Shown here one piece after another: positions 31,188-43,069 of a stretch of DNA of 64,000 nucleotides (positions within the stretch are counted from its first letter, which is position 1; each line of letters starts with the position of its first letter). Origin of the DNA: Diphasiastrum complanatum. Its lineage: Eukaryota; Streptophyta; Lycopodiopsida; Lycopodiales; Lycopodiaceae. The position numbers and the translations under genes are program-made. The stretch lies in contig CM055097.1 in assembly GCA_029204225.1 (NCBI GenBank), forward strand, positions 50,692,195-50,756,194, read 5' to 3'. The notes under the pieces were generated by a model. It ran no database searches and was not told the DNA's origin. It saw only the letters and a list, made by a program, of their open reading frames with translations.

Positions 31188-32192
31188 ACATCTACGATCT
31201 GAGTGCAATGCAGCCCTAACTCCCGATCATGTGGTGATCATGTGGTTCCTAGCCGGATTACCACGAAGCATCAGAAGAGAACTGAAACGACGGGAGCAGT
31301 ACGCTACTCTGCAAGAAGCTATGGAAGATGCCATCAGGGAAGAGGATGAGGGATCTGACGACGAATATCCTTCCACCCACACTCCTACTCCCTCGATCGC
31401 ATCATCATCATCAAACGCATCCGCTCTATCCACAGAACTGCTGTTGGAGCAAATGACAAAATTACACAAATAACAGATGGAGCAACTTACAGCGCAGTTT
31501 GACCAAAAACTGATAGCCTTACAGAAAACTGTAGCAGTAACTCCACACCAGCCAGAACCAAACTAGATACAGTATCCTTGCCGCAAGAATGTATGGTGTT
31601 CAGTATGCATGCAAAACCATACAAGGAACGAGTGTCTAGTCCTAAAGCAAAATTTGAGACTGACACATAGATTCTGTCATCTGTGCAATGCAATATCGCA
31701 CGATACGACATTGTGCCCGTTTAATCCCCGGATTGTTCAACAGAAGAGAAGTCCTTATCAGACTTCCTACCCTTATCATCAAGGGCACCCAACGCGGCTC
31801 CAAGGTATGGCGCACCAAATCAACCACAACGTATGGCCTTACCTGCTCCACCAGGGCCAGCCAATCAATAAGTGGCCCATGTAAATCTGACAGCAGCAGA
31901 ACCAGAGATGCAAATGCCACCTCAACCTGAGCAGCAGCAATGGTACGGACCAGATGAACCATTTATGGATCCTGTCATAAATGAATATGTTTCGACCTAT
32001 GCAGCTCAAACTCAGCGCCAAGGAGGAAGAAATTACGGTTGCTACGGATGCGACGAAGGACACAGAATAGCAGAATGTCCCCACAAGAGACGATATACAA
32101 CCTCCTGCCGAGAATGTGGTTATGGACACTGTTACAAAAATTGTCCATTTAAACTTGGAACCAGTGCACCTCTTAACCTCGTTGCCATATAG
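31188..32192 (+). pseudogene. Element E gag C-terminal part with four zinc knuckles
   Basis: The end of the capsid-like domain (WFLAGLPRSIRREL, then EDAIREEDEGSDDE, closely matching B) is followed by knuckles CSVCMQNHTRNEC (31591), CHLCNAISHDTTLC (31675), CYGCDEGHRIAEC (32040) and CRECGYGHCYKNC (32106). Three of the four have CX2CX3HX4C spacing, the second has the standard CX2CX4HX4C. Stops at 31471 and 31564 and frame changes between 31690 and 31870 break the reading. Confidence 0.85.
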
Positions 32193-33506
32193 CAATCAGC
32201 AGTTCCAGCAGAGATGCCATCGGAAGGTCGACAATTCCACGCTCCTGTGTGAGCTGTTACGCGAACACAGAAGAGGAAGGAAGTGACTCCCTCACCACCA
32301 CCATCGGTCACTGACGACCAACCCTCAACTTCAGCGCCATATCCAAATGTGAGGGAAGAGAGAAGACAATACCAAAAAATAAGACACTGGGTACAGAAAG
32401 CACAAGCGGAAGAAAAAGAGCAATAAAGAGACAATCCCACAAAACCTCCAGTCGGCGTCGAACGAGAACCGCAAGCGGACTCACCACTGCCCACTGATCA
32501 GAATGATCAGTTGCACCAACATAAACCACCTTTTCACATAGTGGAGTCCGAGGAACCACACACTGAAAGGCTCACACTTTTGCTGTCAAGCCATGTTAGT
32601 TTACCACTCGAGGAACTACTGCAGATTGCACCACAAGCGAAAAGCCTTTTAGTTGAATGGGCCAAAGCGGATGAAGAGCCGGTAGTGCCTGAGCCCATAT
32701 ATTGTGCGGGCTATGATGAAACAAATAATGTCCTTCACATCGGAGCAGCATGGGAAAGTGAGGAACACAACATCACTTTGTCAATCAAACACAAGAGATA
32801 CGAGGACGAGGCGGCAATGGTAGGTGGAGGATTGGGTGTCAATCTGATCTCCACTACTTTATATGAAAAATGGGGTTTACAAGGATTGAAGCTAGCAAGA
32901 TTCGCCATCAAGCTAGCAGATCAATCATGTGTGAAACCAAAAGGTGTAGTTGTCGATATCCCCGTAAAGATAGCAGACATGCAATTTGTGATCACTTTTG
33001 TAGTCATGGATATACCTGAATCTCCATCTGCATACTGGATATTACTAGAAAGACCATGGTTGAGGACTGCGCAAGTAGTACACAACTGGGGTACAAGGAA
33101 ACTCACCTTCGAGAACAGAGAACAGGCTGTAAAGGTTGATCCAACTACATGGGCGGTGAAACCTATTGCACCCAAGGCTGATGACGGATCATCCACGACA
33201 GATGATACGATTGATCGCCCAAGGCTAGCCAAGGGAGGTCACTATCATTCAGAGACGGATGTCGTGAGATGGACAGATGCATTATCAACTATTGACTGCC
33301 AAGCATGCCAATATGAATCAGATCCAGAACCTAGTACATCTTCACCCAAATGTTACACTATGGACACACCAATCACATTTGGGATGAATATGATAAACGT
33401 AGCATGGCTATCAGCGGAGCCTATTGAGAACCCAGTAGACGATGATCCAGTCCCTTGGCAACATGATCTAACTTATAATAAGGAGATTGAGTTGACTGAT
33501 GAATAG
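32193..33506 (+). pseudogene. Element E protease region
   Basis: An intact 331-residue frame covers 32511-33506. Active-site segment AAMVGGGLGVNLIS lacks the catalytic Asp (Gly instead, a one-base change from GAT to GGT). It is followed by LADQSCVKPKG and the LLERPWLRTAQVVHNW block, then an acidic tail with TPITFGMNMINVAWLSA shared with B. The stretch 32193-32510 is a Pro/Gln-rich linker. A protease without its Asp cannot be active. Confidence 0.8.
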
Positions 33507-34070
33507 GTCCTACACCACATGGACCCAGATCGTTACGGAACCAAGAAGGTACCAGCTCAACCACCACAAAAGTCTGCTATGGCGAAAGTCTCAAGGATCG
33601 ATCCACCTAAGGCACCTGCGAATAAGAAGAATCAGTTGAAGCAACGCTACAACCAGGCGATCTGATGGAGTGACCTACACGAAGAGGCGATAGCTATAGT
33701 GGACGTTGATATTCGCAACCATGAAGCGAATGTCATGGCAGTCCCAAAGAAAGACAACAAGGATGAAGCCACCAAAATGACAAAAGAGGGCAAAAAGAAG
33801 GTGTTGGATTCCTTAAAGTCAATCTAGTTGGACTCAGATACAGCGTCATCTTCTACACAAGTGACAGAAAATCAAAAAATGACCAGTCGGACCAAGATCA
33901 ATATGCTGAAAGAGGAATCTTGACGAGCTCCAGTTCACGAGATGCCTGATACTTTCAAGAATTATACTTTGGATGACGTGGTAATCATGATACCGCAAGC
34001 CCAGCGAGAACTTGATCAAAGTTAGGCACCAGTAGAACAAGTCTTCGAGGGACCTGCGCGAACACAATCG
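33507..34070 (+). pseudogene. Element E protease to RT linker
   Basis: Lys-rich and acidic linker with several stops. The end (FKNYTLDDVVIMIPQAQRE) matches the pre-RT region of B (FKDYMIEDVTIKIPQAQRE), confirming common descent. Confidence 0.6.
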
Positions 34071-35140
34071 ATGAATCTTGCAGAGCCAAGAGAAAAAGAA
34101 AAGATAGCACATGTGGGAGAGCAGTTAACACCCACACAGTTCAAGAGACTACGATCCTTGTTGGTGGAATATAAAGACTGTTTTGCTTGGAGCTATAGTG
34201 ATCTAAAGGGCATTTCGCCAACAGTAGTCCAACATACCATACCCTTGGTGGACGGAACAGTCCCCAAGGTGAGCCGTTACTACCACTGCAACCCGAATTA
34301 TATAGAACTGATCAAGCAGGAGTTGCAAAAGCTGATGGACACAGATTTCATTTACGAGATCGAGCACAGGGAATGGGTATCGCTGATAGTTATAGTACCC
34401 AAGAAGAATGGCAAAATGCGGATCTGTGTGAATCTGAAGGCACTGAATGCAGTCACCAAAAAGGACCATTTTTTTTTACCATTTACGAAAAGTATCCTCG
34501 ACAGGGTAGCTGGTGCCGAAGCCTACAGTTTTCTGGATGGCATTAGCGGCTACAACCAAGTGAAAATAGCCCCCCAGGACCAGCACAAGACAACATTTGC
34601 CATGGAATGGAGAACCTGTGCCTATAAAGTGATGCCATTCGGACTTTGCAATGCCCCAAGCACTTTTCAGCGAGTCATGTAGGCGGCATTCAAAGATTAT
34701 TTGCAAAAATTTCTGGAAATTTTCTTGGACGATCTGTGCGTGCATGGACTAGATTCAGAACACTTATCCAATTTGGAGAAGGTGTTACAAAAATGTCGCG
34801 AATACCAGATCTCCCTAAATCCAAAAAAATGTCAATTCTGAGTGACACATGGCTTGATTCTCGGCCATATAGTATCAAGACACGGGATCGCCACAGATCT
34901 ATCAAAGATCAGGATCATTATTGATCTACCACCATCGGGGACAATCCGCGAGGTCTACATTTTCATGGGTCATGCTAACTATTATAGGATCTTCATTCTT
35001 GATTTTGCGGAGTTAGCCAGACCAATCTACAAACTCACAACGGATCCACATTGGAATGAGGAGGCCCTAAAGGCTTTCCAAAAGCTTAAGGATGCATTGG
35101 TTTCAGCACCAATCTTACGCCCACCCAATTGGTCCATTAG
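34071..35140 (+). pseudogene. Element E reverse transcriptase
   Basis: One frame with two nonsense changes. Motifs: FAWSYSDLKGISP, VSRYYHCNPNY, VPKKNGKMRICVNLKALN, ISGYNQVKIAP, FGLCNAPSTFQRVM, a TAG at 34680, then the FLDD catalytic box (about 34725), and a TGA at 34839 where Trp is usual (QF-stop-VTHG; B has QIWVTHG). The thumb and connection (GHIVSRHGIATD, FMGHANYYRIFI) follow. A frameshift near 35135 precedes RNase H. Confidence 0.9.
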
Positions 35141-36560
35141 TTTCACGTGCATACGGACGCATCGAAGTACGCAATTGGAGCAGTCTTAACCCAACTAGGT
35201 AAACACAAAAAGGATTTTCCAATTCGGTTTGCAAGCCGACAGCTCAGTGATACCGAAATGAACTATTCAACCATAGAGCGGGAGGCATTGGCAATGATCT
35301 ATGCGGTTAAGAAATTTCGACATTACTTGATGGCCACACATTTTGCTTTTTATACGGACCATCAACCCTTGCTCTATCTCATTAATAAAACTTGCAACAC
35401 CGAAAGAATCACCAGATGGCTACTTCTATTATTGGAGTTTGATTTTCAGATAGTAGTTCGCAAGGGAAAACAACACTACATGGCAGATCATGTGTCATGA
35501 ATCAAGGGAAAGGAGATTGCAGCCCAACCCGACGATGAGTTGGCAGATGCTGTCTTATTTTACGTGGACACAGTACCAGAATGGGCTGCCGACATTGTTG
35601 AATATCTAATGCGGGGCCAACCAGACAAATCACTACCAAAGGCGGAACATCAAAAATTGATCTTGAAGGCTAGACCTTATCAGCTGATTGCCGGCCAGTT
35701 GTACCGAAGAGGTCTTGATGGAATTCTTCGGCGGTGTATTCTTCTTCGTGAGACCACCCAGATCATTTCGCTTTCACATGAAGGCATGGGTGGGGGTCAT
35801 TTTGCATCTGACATTACAGTTTGCAAGATCCTACAATCAGGATGTTGGTGGACAACGATTCATAAAGATACGGAGGAATACTTGAAAAAGTGCGATGTGT
35901 GCCAAAGGGCAAGGAGACCAACGAGATTGAACTATGATCTACTGCACCTAGTCTTAGCCCAAGCACCATTCGAAAAATGGGGATTGGATTATATTGGTCC
36001 AATTCACCCTACAGCAAGGAGTTCCCAGGCTCGATACATAATCGTAGCCACAGACTACCTCAAATGGGTCGAAGCCAAGGCAGTAAGAGTAGCTGATGCT
36101 AGGACCACTGTCAAGTTCCTTTATGAAAATATCATTGTGCGCTTTGGATGCCCGGTGGAGCTAGTCACTGATCGCGGAAGCCATTTCATCAACGAGACCA
36201 TCAAGGTCTTGTTGGAGGAATTCTTCGTGATTCCTAGAACCAATACGCCTTATTATCCTCGTGGTAATGGGCAAGTAGAATCATCCAATAAGATCCTGTG
36301 TAGCGTGCTCACAAAAACAGTTCAAACTAGCAGATCAAATTGGGAACACAAGTTGCACGCTGCACTGTGGGCATTCAGGACAGCATAAAAAGGAAGCACT
36401 GATCAAACACCCTTTCAATTGGTATATGGTCAAGATGTTGTGATGCCAGTAGAGTTTTTAGTTCCTTTATCAAGGATTGCCACCGCGCAACGTCTTAATA
36501 AGTCCAAATCTCTACAGCTACGCCATGAAGCTCTGCACAAACTCTGTGAAACACACTTAC
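35141..36560 (+). pseudogene. Element E RNase H and integrase
   Basis: RNase H motifs HTDASKYAIGAVL, IEREALAMIYA and YTDHQPLLYL, then a TGA at 35498 in the HVS-stop-I position (fits CGA to TGA). The integrase zinc region has SHEGMGGGHF and CDVCQRAR. The DDE triad is complete: Asp in GLDYIGPI, Asp in VTDRGSHF, Glu in NGQVESSN. A TAA at 36386 follows RTA. Coding continues to about 36555 (MPVEFLVPLSRIATAQR) and is then lost: the C-terminal GPY/F-like domain seen in B is deleted. Confidence 0.9.
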
Positions 36561-36791
36561 TAGCTTTGTTAGCGAAGCTCTGTCGAAATTTACTCTGAAA
36601 TTATCAAGTTCTCCATTTGCAACCAAACTTCCTACCAGATATCATCTGATATTACTAAACACCGATCTGCGCTCTGAACTACACTCCTTATCATCCAACA
36701 CTCGTTATTCATAGTTTACTGTTGTTTCCACACCCCTTTCCATTTTCCACCGTTTTTTCTATTTTTTCGACCACTAATCATCACTGTTAAC
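36561..36791 (+). other. Element E spacer before ORF3
   Basis: Non-coding, T/C-rich just before ORF3. The GAATTCG motif of element B is not obviously present. Confidence 0.5.
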
Positions 36792-39700
36792 ATGGCCTCC
36801 TCATCCTCTGAAGACTCTGGCACCAAACAGGTGATCCAACGTGACATCCCCGAGGCCACACAGATTTGGCCTCTACCCTCTGACGCTCTAATCCAACCAT
36901 GGCTACAGACAGCTGGTCCACTTCTAGTGGCAATGGATTTTTACCTGGCGCTCTTCATTCTGAGATTAACATGGGCCTCGCCCTTCACGCTTACGCCACC
37001 TGGGACGAGGACAAGGCTCGTTTCCACTTCCTGTACCAAGGTACCATGTACAAGGTCAGGATTAATGCCGACTCGATGGTCACCATTGGCATTATGTCCG
37101 GTGATCGTCAACCCATCTCCCATCGCCACGCCAAGGCTCTGATCAAACCGTTCGTAACCCAAACCACTCCAGAAATCCCCACCCAGACTAACAATGGTTA
37201 CCTGATAGAAGCTATCATGGAACTCGTCATTCAGACGGTTGCGCATCTATTGAATAACTTTTTGGTTATTTCAACATTTCGCAAGGACAGAATCCAGTCT
37301 ATGTTGCTGAGTCAGATAGTAAAATCCTTTCTGGAATTCCCTGGTCCCTTAGTTGTGTCATACGATTGGCATAACTTCCTAATTCGAGAACTAACCAACT
37401 CCATCAAACCCAACCACCATGAGCGAATCGCAGCAAGCCCCCTATTGTGTAACTTTGCCTGAGCACTTTTCGAGGTGAAAGTGCGTGGTTTCCAACGCTC
37501 ATCCGTTTTGTCTACCCTCATGCCACATACTAACCTTTATTCGCCATCTCAAGCATCCACCTCCTCCCAACCTGCAGTTATTAACACAACGGCCAGCAAA
37601 CGAATGCGTGGCGCTGCCTCTACATCCACATCTCCACCTACTACCCGAAGACGCACCTACACTACCGCACTAACCACCCCATCAACAACCGCCACTTCTT
37701 CTTCCATGCAACCCCCCACTTCGATTTATGTTGTCGCTACCTCTCTTCCTGTTCCATCCACATCTGTTTCTGTCTCCATCCCCGTTTCTTCTGTTGATAC
37801 CACTCCTACTTCTCTTCCAGTATCCACTACTCCATCCATCACTATCGCATCTTCCATCACTCCTGCCGCCACCGTTGCTTCCATTCCATTCAATCCTTCT
37901 GATTCACAATTGTCTCCTGACACTCTGGCATGGATGCAAGTTATCAATTCTTCACTCCCATGTCAGACACTTTTTGCTCCATCCTCACCTTCTTCCATAC
38001 TCAACACCACCCTCCAGTTTCTCTCTGTTCCTCCCATCCTCTCGTTCGGACAAACTGTCCTCACCCTTGTTTCCACAATCATTTCTCAACCCCACCCGCT
38101 TCGCCAACAAAGGTTGCCGAGGGCAACCAACCGTTGCCTGATGACGCATCTGTCCAAACAGTGTTTTTACCATCGCCAGATCGGACTGATCCTACCGCCC
38201 CAGATGGCATCAGGTCCAATGAGGACCTGATAAAAGATAATGACGATGGGATTCCATAAGTCGTCGGGGCCGATACAACACAAGCCCCTGCCAGTGCCAG
38301 TGCACCGGCTGCTCCCACAGATCTAACGACGGCGTACCAAACTCTGGGAAAATACATCTTGGATGCGGCAGCGACCAAAGCTATTCTGGAAAGCATGGTA
38401 CTACACTTGGTGACAAGTAATACACAACTGCGAGCAGACCTCAGCAAGCTGCAGCAAGAGCTGATTTTGGCTCAACAACATGAACAAGCAGGGCACCAGG
38501 AGATTGCCAAGTTGCAGCAGAAGGAGGAAGGCCTCAACAAATATATCCAAAGCCTCTCCAACATGCTGACTGAGGTCTCCACAAAGGTGAGGAAGCTTCA
38601 AGTTGAAGCGTCCCAATGGCTTGCCCCCATCCAGACACAACTTACCATTTTGGAACCAAAGAATACGCGTCTGGGGACGAAGGTCAAAGCCCTACAAGAC
38701 GAAAAGCTTGTCTGGTTAGCTCCACCTTCACCGGACTCAAGGCCGCTTTTTCAATTAGAGATGAATCTTCTACGGCGTCAGGTGCAGGTTTATAGCCAAA
38801 CCTTAAACAACTACCAGGTAGAATTCAATAAGTATCGGGCAAGCGCAACTCATGAGCTCGCCCAGGCCAAGCAAGCCCTCAAGGCGTGCCAAAAATTCAT
38901 GGACGCGAAGGCCCAGTCCACCCCCGTGGTAGTTCCACCGCCACCTAATTTTGACGCTACACAGGCTAGTACCAGCCAAGATCAGAGCCAACCGGCAGCA
39001 GGGGGATCTCAACCAGATCAAGGGTCCGAAGGCCAAGACCAAGGGCAGACGGATGCGGCTGCCGAGACGTGAGACCAGGGCCAAGATGCAACCACCAGCG
39101 AAAGACAAGCAACATCATCTAGAGGTTTGCGTACGATATTTGCCAGCCGGGCCTTCCGAAGACCGAAGTCCGTGGAGGAGAAAATCAATGAATTTTTATC
39201 AAAGTATCCCCACGAGTCATCAAGAGACGACTGACAGATATCGTTCTCATCTCAAACCATAAAGAATGAACTACAAGCATTGTCAGCCCTCCAACCACAA
39301 CCAGAGTGGCGTCAGCAGTTATTCGAAAGAGATCCTACAGCCATCAGGGCCTACGTGACGAGTCCACAACAATTACAGGTGAATGCGCACTTCTTGCCAT
39401 GTCCATGAAGATCCAAATGGACGGAATGCGACACTTCTCTGGACAAGATCACACTTCAGAATTTCAATTGTCCGGTCGTACAATCAGAATATGGGTGGAC
39501 TACGGATGTAGATGCCAGAAGGGCTCTCATCGCATTCGCCAACCAATACATCAATTGCCCTGATCCCACAGTCCGCGCGGCAGCCACTTACGCCCGAGAT
39601 TTAGAACATCTGATGGGGATCGAAACTAAATGGGACAATTTTCTCCCATCCATATTCTTTGATGTTAATAAGGCGCTACCTTCAGACAAAGTCGAAGATC

Positions 39701-39810
39701 AACTGCCAATAGCTCGTGTATATTACCGAGCTGCGCGTCTGGGTGATCCATGGACACGCCGATTTCAAACATGGGTCGACCAAGATTGGGATATTCCCAA
39801 CAAAGTGTAA
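36792..39810 (+). pseudogene. Element E ORF3: conserved additional protein of unknown function
   Basis: Counterpart of element B ORF3. It starts MASSSSEDSGTKQVIQRD, then a frame shift to an N-terminal globular part (36899-37462: LHAYATWDEDKARFHFLYQG, VTIGIMSGDRQP). Next is a long Ser/Thr/Pro-rich stretch (37475-37900), then a coiled coil (38359-38900: QLRADLSKLQQELILAQQH, EIAKLQQKEEGLNKYIQSL) and an acidic Gln/Asp tail. The C-terminal module in decayed frames (39170-39810) contains KINEFLSKYP, a WRQQLFERDPTAIRAYV block, LPSIFFDVNK and IARVYYRAAR, matching B. No transmembrane helix or enzyme motif is visible. The stop is only 24 bp from the presumed LTR. Function unknown. Confidence 0.7.
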
Positions 39811-39833
39811 ATAAATAAAATCATCCAATAAAA

Positions 39834-40730
39834 TGTGTTGCAAGGGCATGGCATCCTGCGTGTATAAGCCCATGGCCCAATGAGCACGCAAATAAAGTTG
39901 TAAATAAAATAAACATGACTTGGGCCTTGAAATTTAAAATAAAACTAGAGGCCCAATGTCATTTTTAGACTTAGAGATTACTTTTTAGAGTTGGGTCTAA
40001 ATTGGGACTCACATGAATCTTGTGATTTCTAATGTACTTTTTGTGGACCCTTGGATCAAGTTGGGTCCAAGATGAATGGATAGGATCATTGTGAATATTA
40101 GCCAATAGGATTGAGGGGCAAGGCCCTTCCCCATTTTATAAAAAGACACCATTTGTACACTATTTTCATGCTTAATGAGAAGAAGGAAACTCTACCAATT
40201 TTGGAAGAGAAGCATCCTCATTTGCAATTCAATGCTTGCTATTGCTCTTGTTGATTTCAATTGCTTTCAAGTTCATGCTTTTTGGTTTCAATAGTTTATG
40301 TTTCTCCTTTAGCAAATATAATGTGCATTTGAGCTAACCTCCACCCTCACTCTCTATCTCACTCTCTTTCTCTCTTCTCTTCTCAATCTCTTCTTTTCTA
40401 TCCCTTCCCTTCACCCAAATCATGATGAATGTTAGTGTAGAGGAGTAGAGTTAAAGGAGAATAGTGTTAGTGGTGAGTAGAGTTAAGGGAGAAAGTAGGA
40501 AACTAACTAAAAGTAGTCTATGCATAGTTAGGTACCTATCCAGTGATCTAACCCTTGTTGACAGGCGGGAGGGCTATACTACGTAAGATCTTCGACCCTA
40601 CAGCCCCCACTCTCGATATACATGTGAAGACATAATGTTTAAACTTGAATCACCATGAACAATGGCAGCTACTGGTGGAAGATTCTTGTGCTATATAGGC
40701 AAGGTGACGCTACTTTTCTCATTTTTTCAA
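39834..40730 (+). repeat. LTR-like copy 1 (candidate 3' LTR of element E)
   Basis: Starts TGTGTTGCAAGGGCATGG and aligns along much of its length with 40845-41657: GTATAAGCCCA, CAATGAGCAC, a TATA region, and GAAGGA before the purine-rich part. TATAAAAA at 40137-40144. No polypurine tract lies in front of it, and a primer-like AGTGGCACCTATTGCC follows at 40730, so it may instead be a 5' LTR. The right end is uncertain. Confidence 0.55.
40137..40144 (+). promoter_or_regulatory. TATA box of LTR-like copy 1
   Basis: TATAAAAA in TTTTATAAAAAGACACC; the second LTR has AATAAAAAAACACC at the equivalent place. Confidence 0.45.
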
Positions 40731-41221
40731 GTGGCACCTATTGCCATGAGCTGGTCATCATCATTGTCTTTGTTGGGCACTTAGTGGGCCCTGCCACTAA
40801 AAGTACCATAAGGCTAAGCTTACATGTATAATTAGATTGATAAGTGTAAGGGCACTAACGTCCTGCCCGTATAAGCCCAACCCAATGAGCACACAAATTA
40901 GTTTTCTAGAACTTGTAATTCCTAGGAATAAGTGACTAGGGGTTTAAAACTCTAAAATGACATTAGAGGCCCTAACTCAAGTTCCAATAACAAGCTAAAA
41001 GGGCCCAAATTAGAACTCACATGAAACATGTGAGTTTCCCTTGTGCTTTTTTAGCACCAATAGAATTAGTTTGTTTTAAGTTAAACAGCTTGGATTAGAA
41101 TCCTTGCCATTTTAAGTAGCCAGTTACTGATCAGGGGCCGGGCCTTCCCCAAGAATAAAAAAACACCTCTTGTACTCATTTTTCATGTTCATACAGAAGG
41201 AGGAGACTACGCCCGTTGCAC

Positions 41222-41223
<2 letters not shown>

Positions 41224-41276
<53 letters not shown>
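41224..41276 (+). repeat. (CT)n microsatellite
   Basis: About 53 bp of uninterrupted CT dinucleotides inside LTR copy 2. Confidence 0.95.
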
Positions 41277-41279
<3 letters not shown>

Positions 41280-41325
41280 TGTTGTGTTTGCCTATTTTAC
41301 TTATGTTTTCTAGTTAATTGGTTTT

Positions 41326-41442
<117 letters not shown>

Positions 41443-41659
41443 GTGTTTGCCTAATTTACTTATGTTTTCTAGTTAATTGGATTTGCTATATTCTTGTGTT
41501 TTTGGTGAGGTGAGAGAGGTGTAAGATGTCTCCCTTGCTTCTTATTACTTGTGGTTAAAGTGAGAAAAAAAAGTTTGCAAGCTAACTTCACAAAGGAAGC
41601 ACTATTCCCTTGGAAATGAGACTATATTGCATGATAGGGAACTAAGGATGATACCCAAT

Positions 41660-41678
41660 AGTGGCACCATTGCAGGTG
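41660..41678 (+). promoter_or_regulatory. Gypsy-type primer binding site
   Basis: AGTGGCACCATTGCAGGTG resembles the TGGCGCCGTTGCCGG primer site of Athila/Tat-type elements. Confidence 0.5.
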
Positions 41679-42479
41679 AGTAGTTTAGCATTTCTTTGTT
41701 GTTAATTTGCTTGTTTCATCATGCAATTTTTTTATTTTTTGCTTGTGGAATGGATGTGTGGGGAGTAGTATTGTGGATTGGAGGTTAGATTTGTTGTTTT
41801 TTCATGATTGCTTTCCTTGTATGATCTGTGGAGAGAGATTAAGAGTTGGAATACATCAAATTCCAACACCCTATTTCTTCCATAGATCCTAAGAATAATA
41901 AAAATCAGACAAATCATTTAGTTTTGACAAATTGTCCAAAAAAAGAGTAAAAAATCACCTATTAGACCTGATATATCTCTGCTCTGATCAAACCAACACT
42001 CTCTCACTTGGTAGTACATTTTGCCAGATCAACAGAACATATTGTACTTCAGACGAAGATTAGTTCCCAGCCAATCTGGCAAGATTGCCAAAAAAATCGC
42101 AAAAAGAATAAAAAATTCCTTGTGAAAAAAGTCCAAAATCTCACATTAGCCCAAAACGTCTCAGACATCCCTTGCCCACCTTTTTTTTCAACATCAGAGT
42201 CATCTTGCAAGTCGGCGAAGGTTAGTTTTGAGTGTATAGTCTCTAGCGAAGGTTCTTAGACACCAAAAATAGTTTTGAGTATATGGTGTCTGGCGATGGT
42301 TCTTAGACAACAAAAATAGGAAACAGTCATCAGAACCCTCGCCAACTTCAAGATTTGCAAAAGTAATCACTGTCAACCTTCACTAACTAAATTCTTATCA
42401 GATCTAGCTACTGACAAATGGGCGAATATTAGTTCTGAACCAATTCCTACCAATGACAGAACAATAAAAATTGATACTT
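41679..42479 (+). other. Gypsy leader-like DNA
   Basis: Non-coding stretch of 800 bp after the primer site, presumably the leader of the element whose LTR is copy 2. A short internal duplication is visible (AGTTTTGAGT-TATA(G/T)TGTCT text at about 42226 and 42272). No gag is recognisable. Confidence 0.4.
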
Positions 42480-42527
42480 AAGACTAGACCTTACCAGCTG
42501 ATTGTCGGTCAACTATATTGATGTGGA
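42480..42527 (+). pseudogene. Gypsy integrase stub
   Basis: LKTRPYQLIVGQLY, matching the N-terminal part of integrase in E (LKARPYQLIAGQLY) and B (LKTKPYTLIVGQLY). It is only about 45 bp and is directly abutted by the KCS fragment, showing that a large internal part of the element is gone. Confidence 0.7.
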
Positions 42528-43049
42528 TTAAATTATAGCTCCTAGTGGTCTCTTTTATATTGTTGCGATTGACTACCATCGTTGAGTGCGATGGCGTTGG
42601 ATTGAACACGCTACATTTAACAATCATGATTTCTATCTTTGTCGGTTTGATGTTGGTTTTTCTGAAGAGCTCATCCAAAGCTCCGAACATTATCGCTTCT
42701 ACCTCCAAGCGCACGTGCTTCGTACCAGGCTCGGTGGATTGCTCTTGGTCAAAGACAAAGGAAGGGACGTAGGTTTCATCACCCAACTCGGAATGTGTCA
42801 ACACCTTCTTCTGGAAATTGAGACTCACATCATTGTATACGCTAGATTGTCTCGTGAAATACTCGAGATATTCAATGGAGCATTTACGATTGTCCTCAGC
42901 CTATAGCATGCAAAATCCACGAGGTAGATCGAATGTGGCCGTGTAATCACGTAAAGAACAGCTACTATGGAAGCAATTCCAACCCATACAAATGAGCTAG
43001 TACCATTGATCTCGAGACTTTTGGCTGCAAATTCAGACACTACTTTCAA
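42528..43049 (-). pseudogene. 3-ketoacyl-CoA synthase (FAE1/KCS family) gene fragment
   Basis: Minus-strand fragment of the plant condensing enzyme that extends very-long-chain fatty acids for wax, suberin and seed lipids at the endoplasmic reticulum. Visible in order: a hydrophobic N-terminal segment (FVWVGIASIVAVLYVITRP), IYLVDFACYR, a frameshift near 42826, LTHSELGDETYVPS, AIMFGALDELFRKTNIKP and VKCSVFNPTPSHSTMVVNR. It stops near SYNL, just before the active-site Cys region, so the catalytic Cys, His and Asn are all absent. About 170 of the usual ~500 residues remain. It is wedged between gypsy and copia stubs. The family call rests on several collinear motifs. Confidence 0.82.
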
Positions 43050-43069
43050 GTTACATCTTAGAATATATA

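Larger units (their letters stand above)
31176..39833 (+). mobile_element. Element E: Ty3/gypsy retrotransposon of the B lineage, 5' truncated, with ORF3
   Basis: Begins inside gag (first recognisable residues HLRSECNAALTPDHVV at about 31188), so the 5' LTR, leader and N-terminal gag are missing. Then come gag tail with zinc knuckles, protease, RT, RNase H, integrase (C-terminal domain deleted) and ORF3, in the same order as element B, with protein similarity throughout but different LTRs. A candidate 3' LTR follows at 39834. Confidence 0.9.

Noticed and set aside
42528-43049. Functional ketoacyl-CoA synthase gene
   Set aside because: Frameshifted, about one third of normal length, with the catalytic Cys, His and Asn regions absent.
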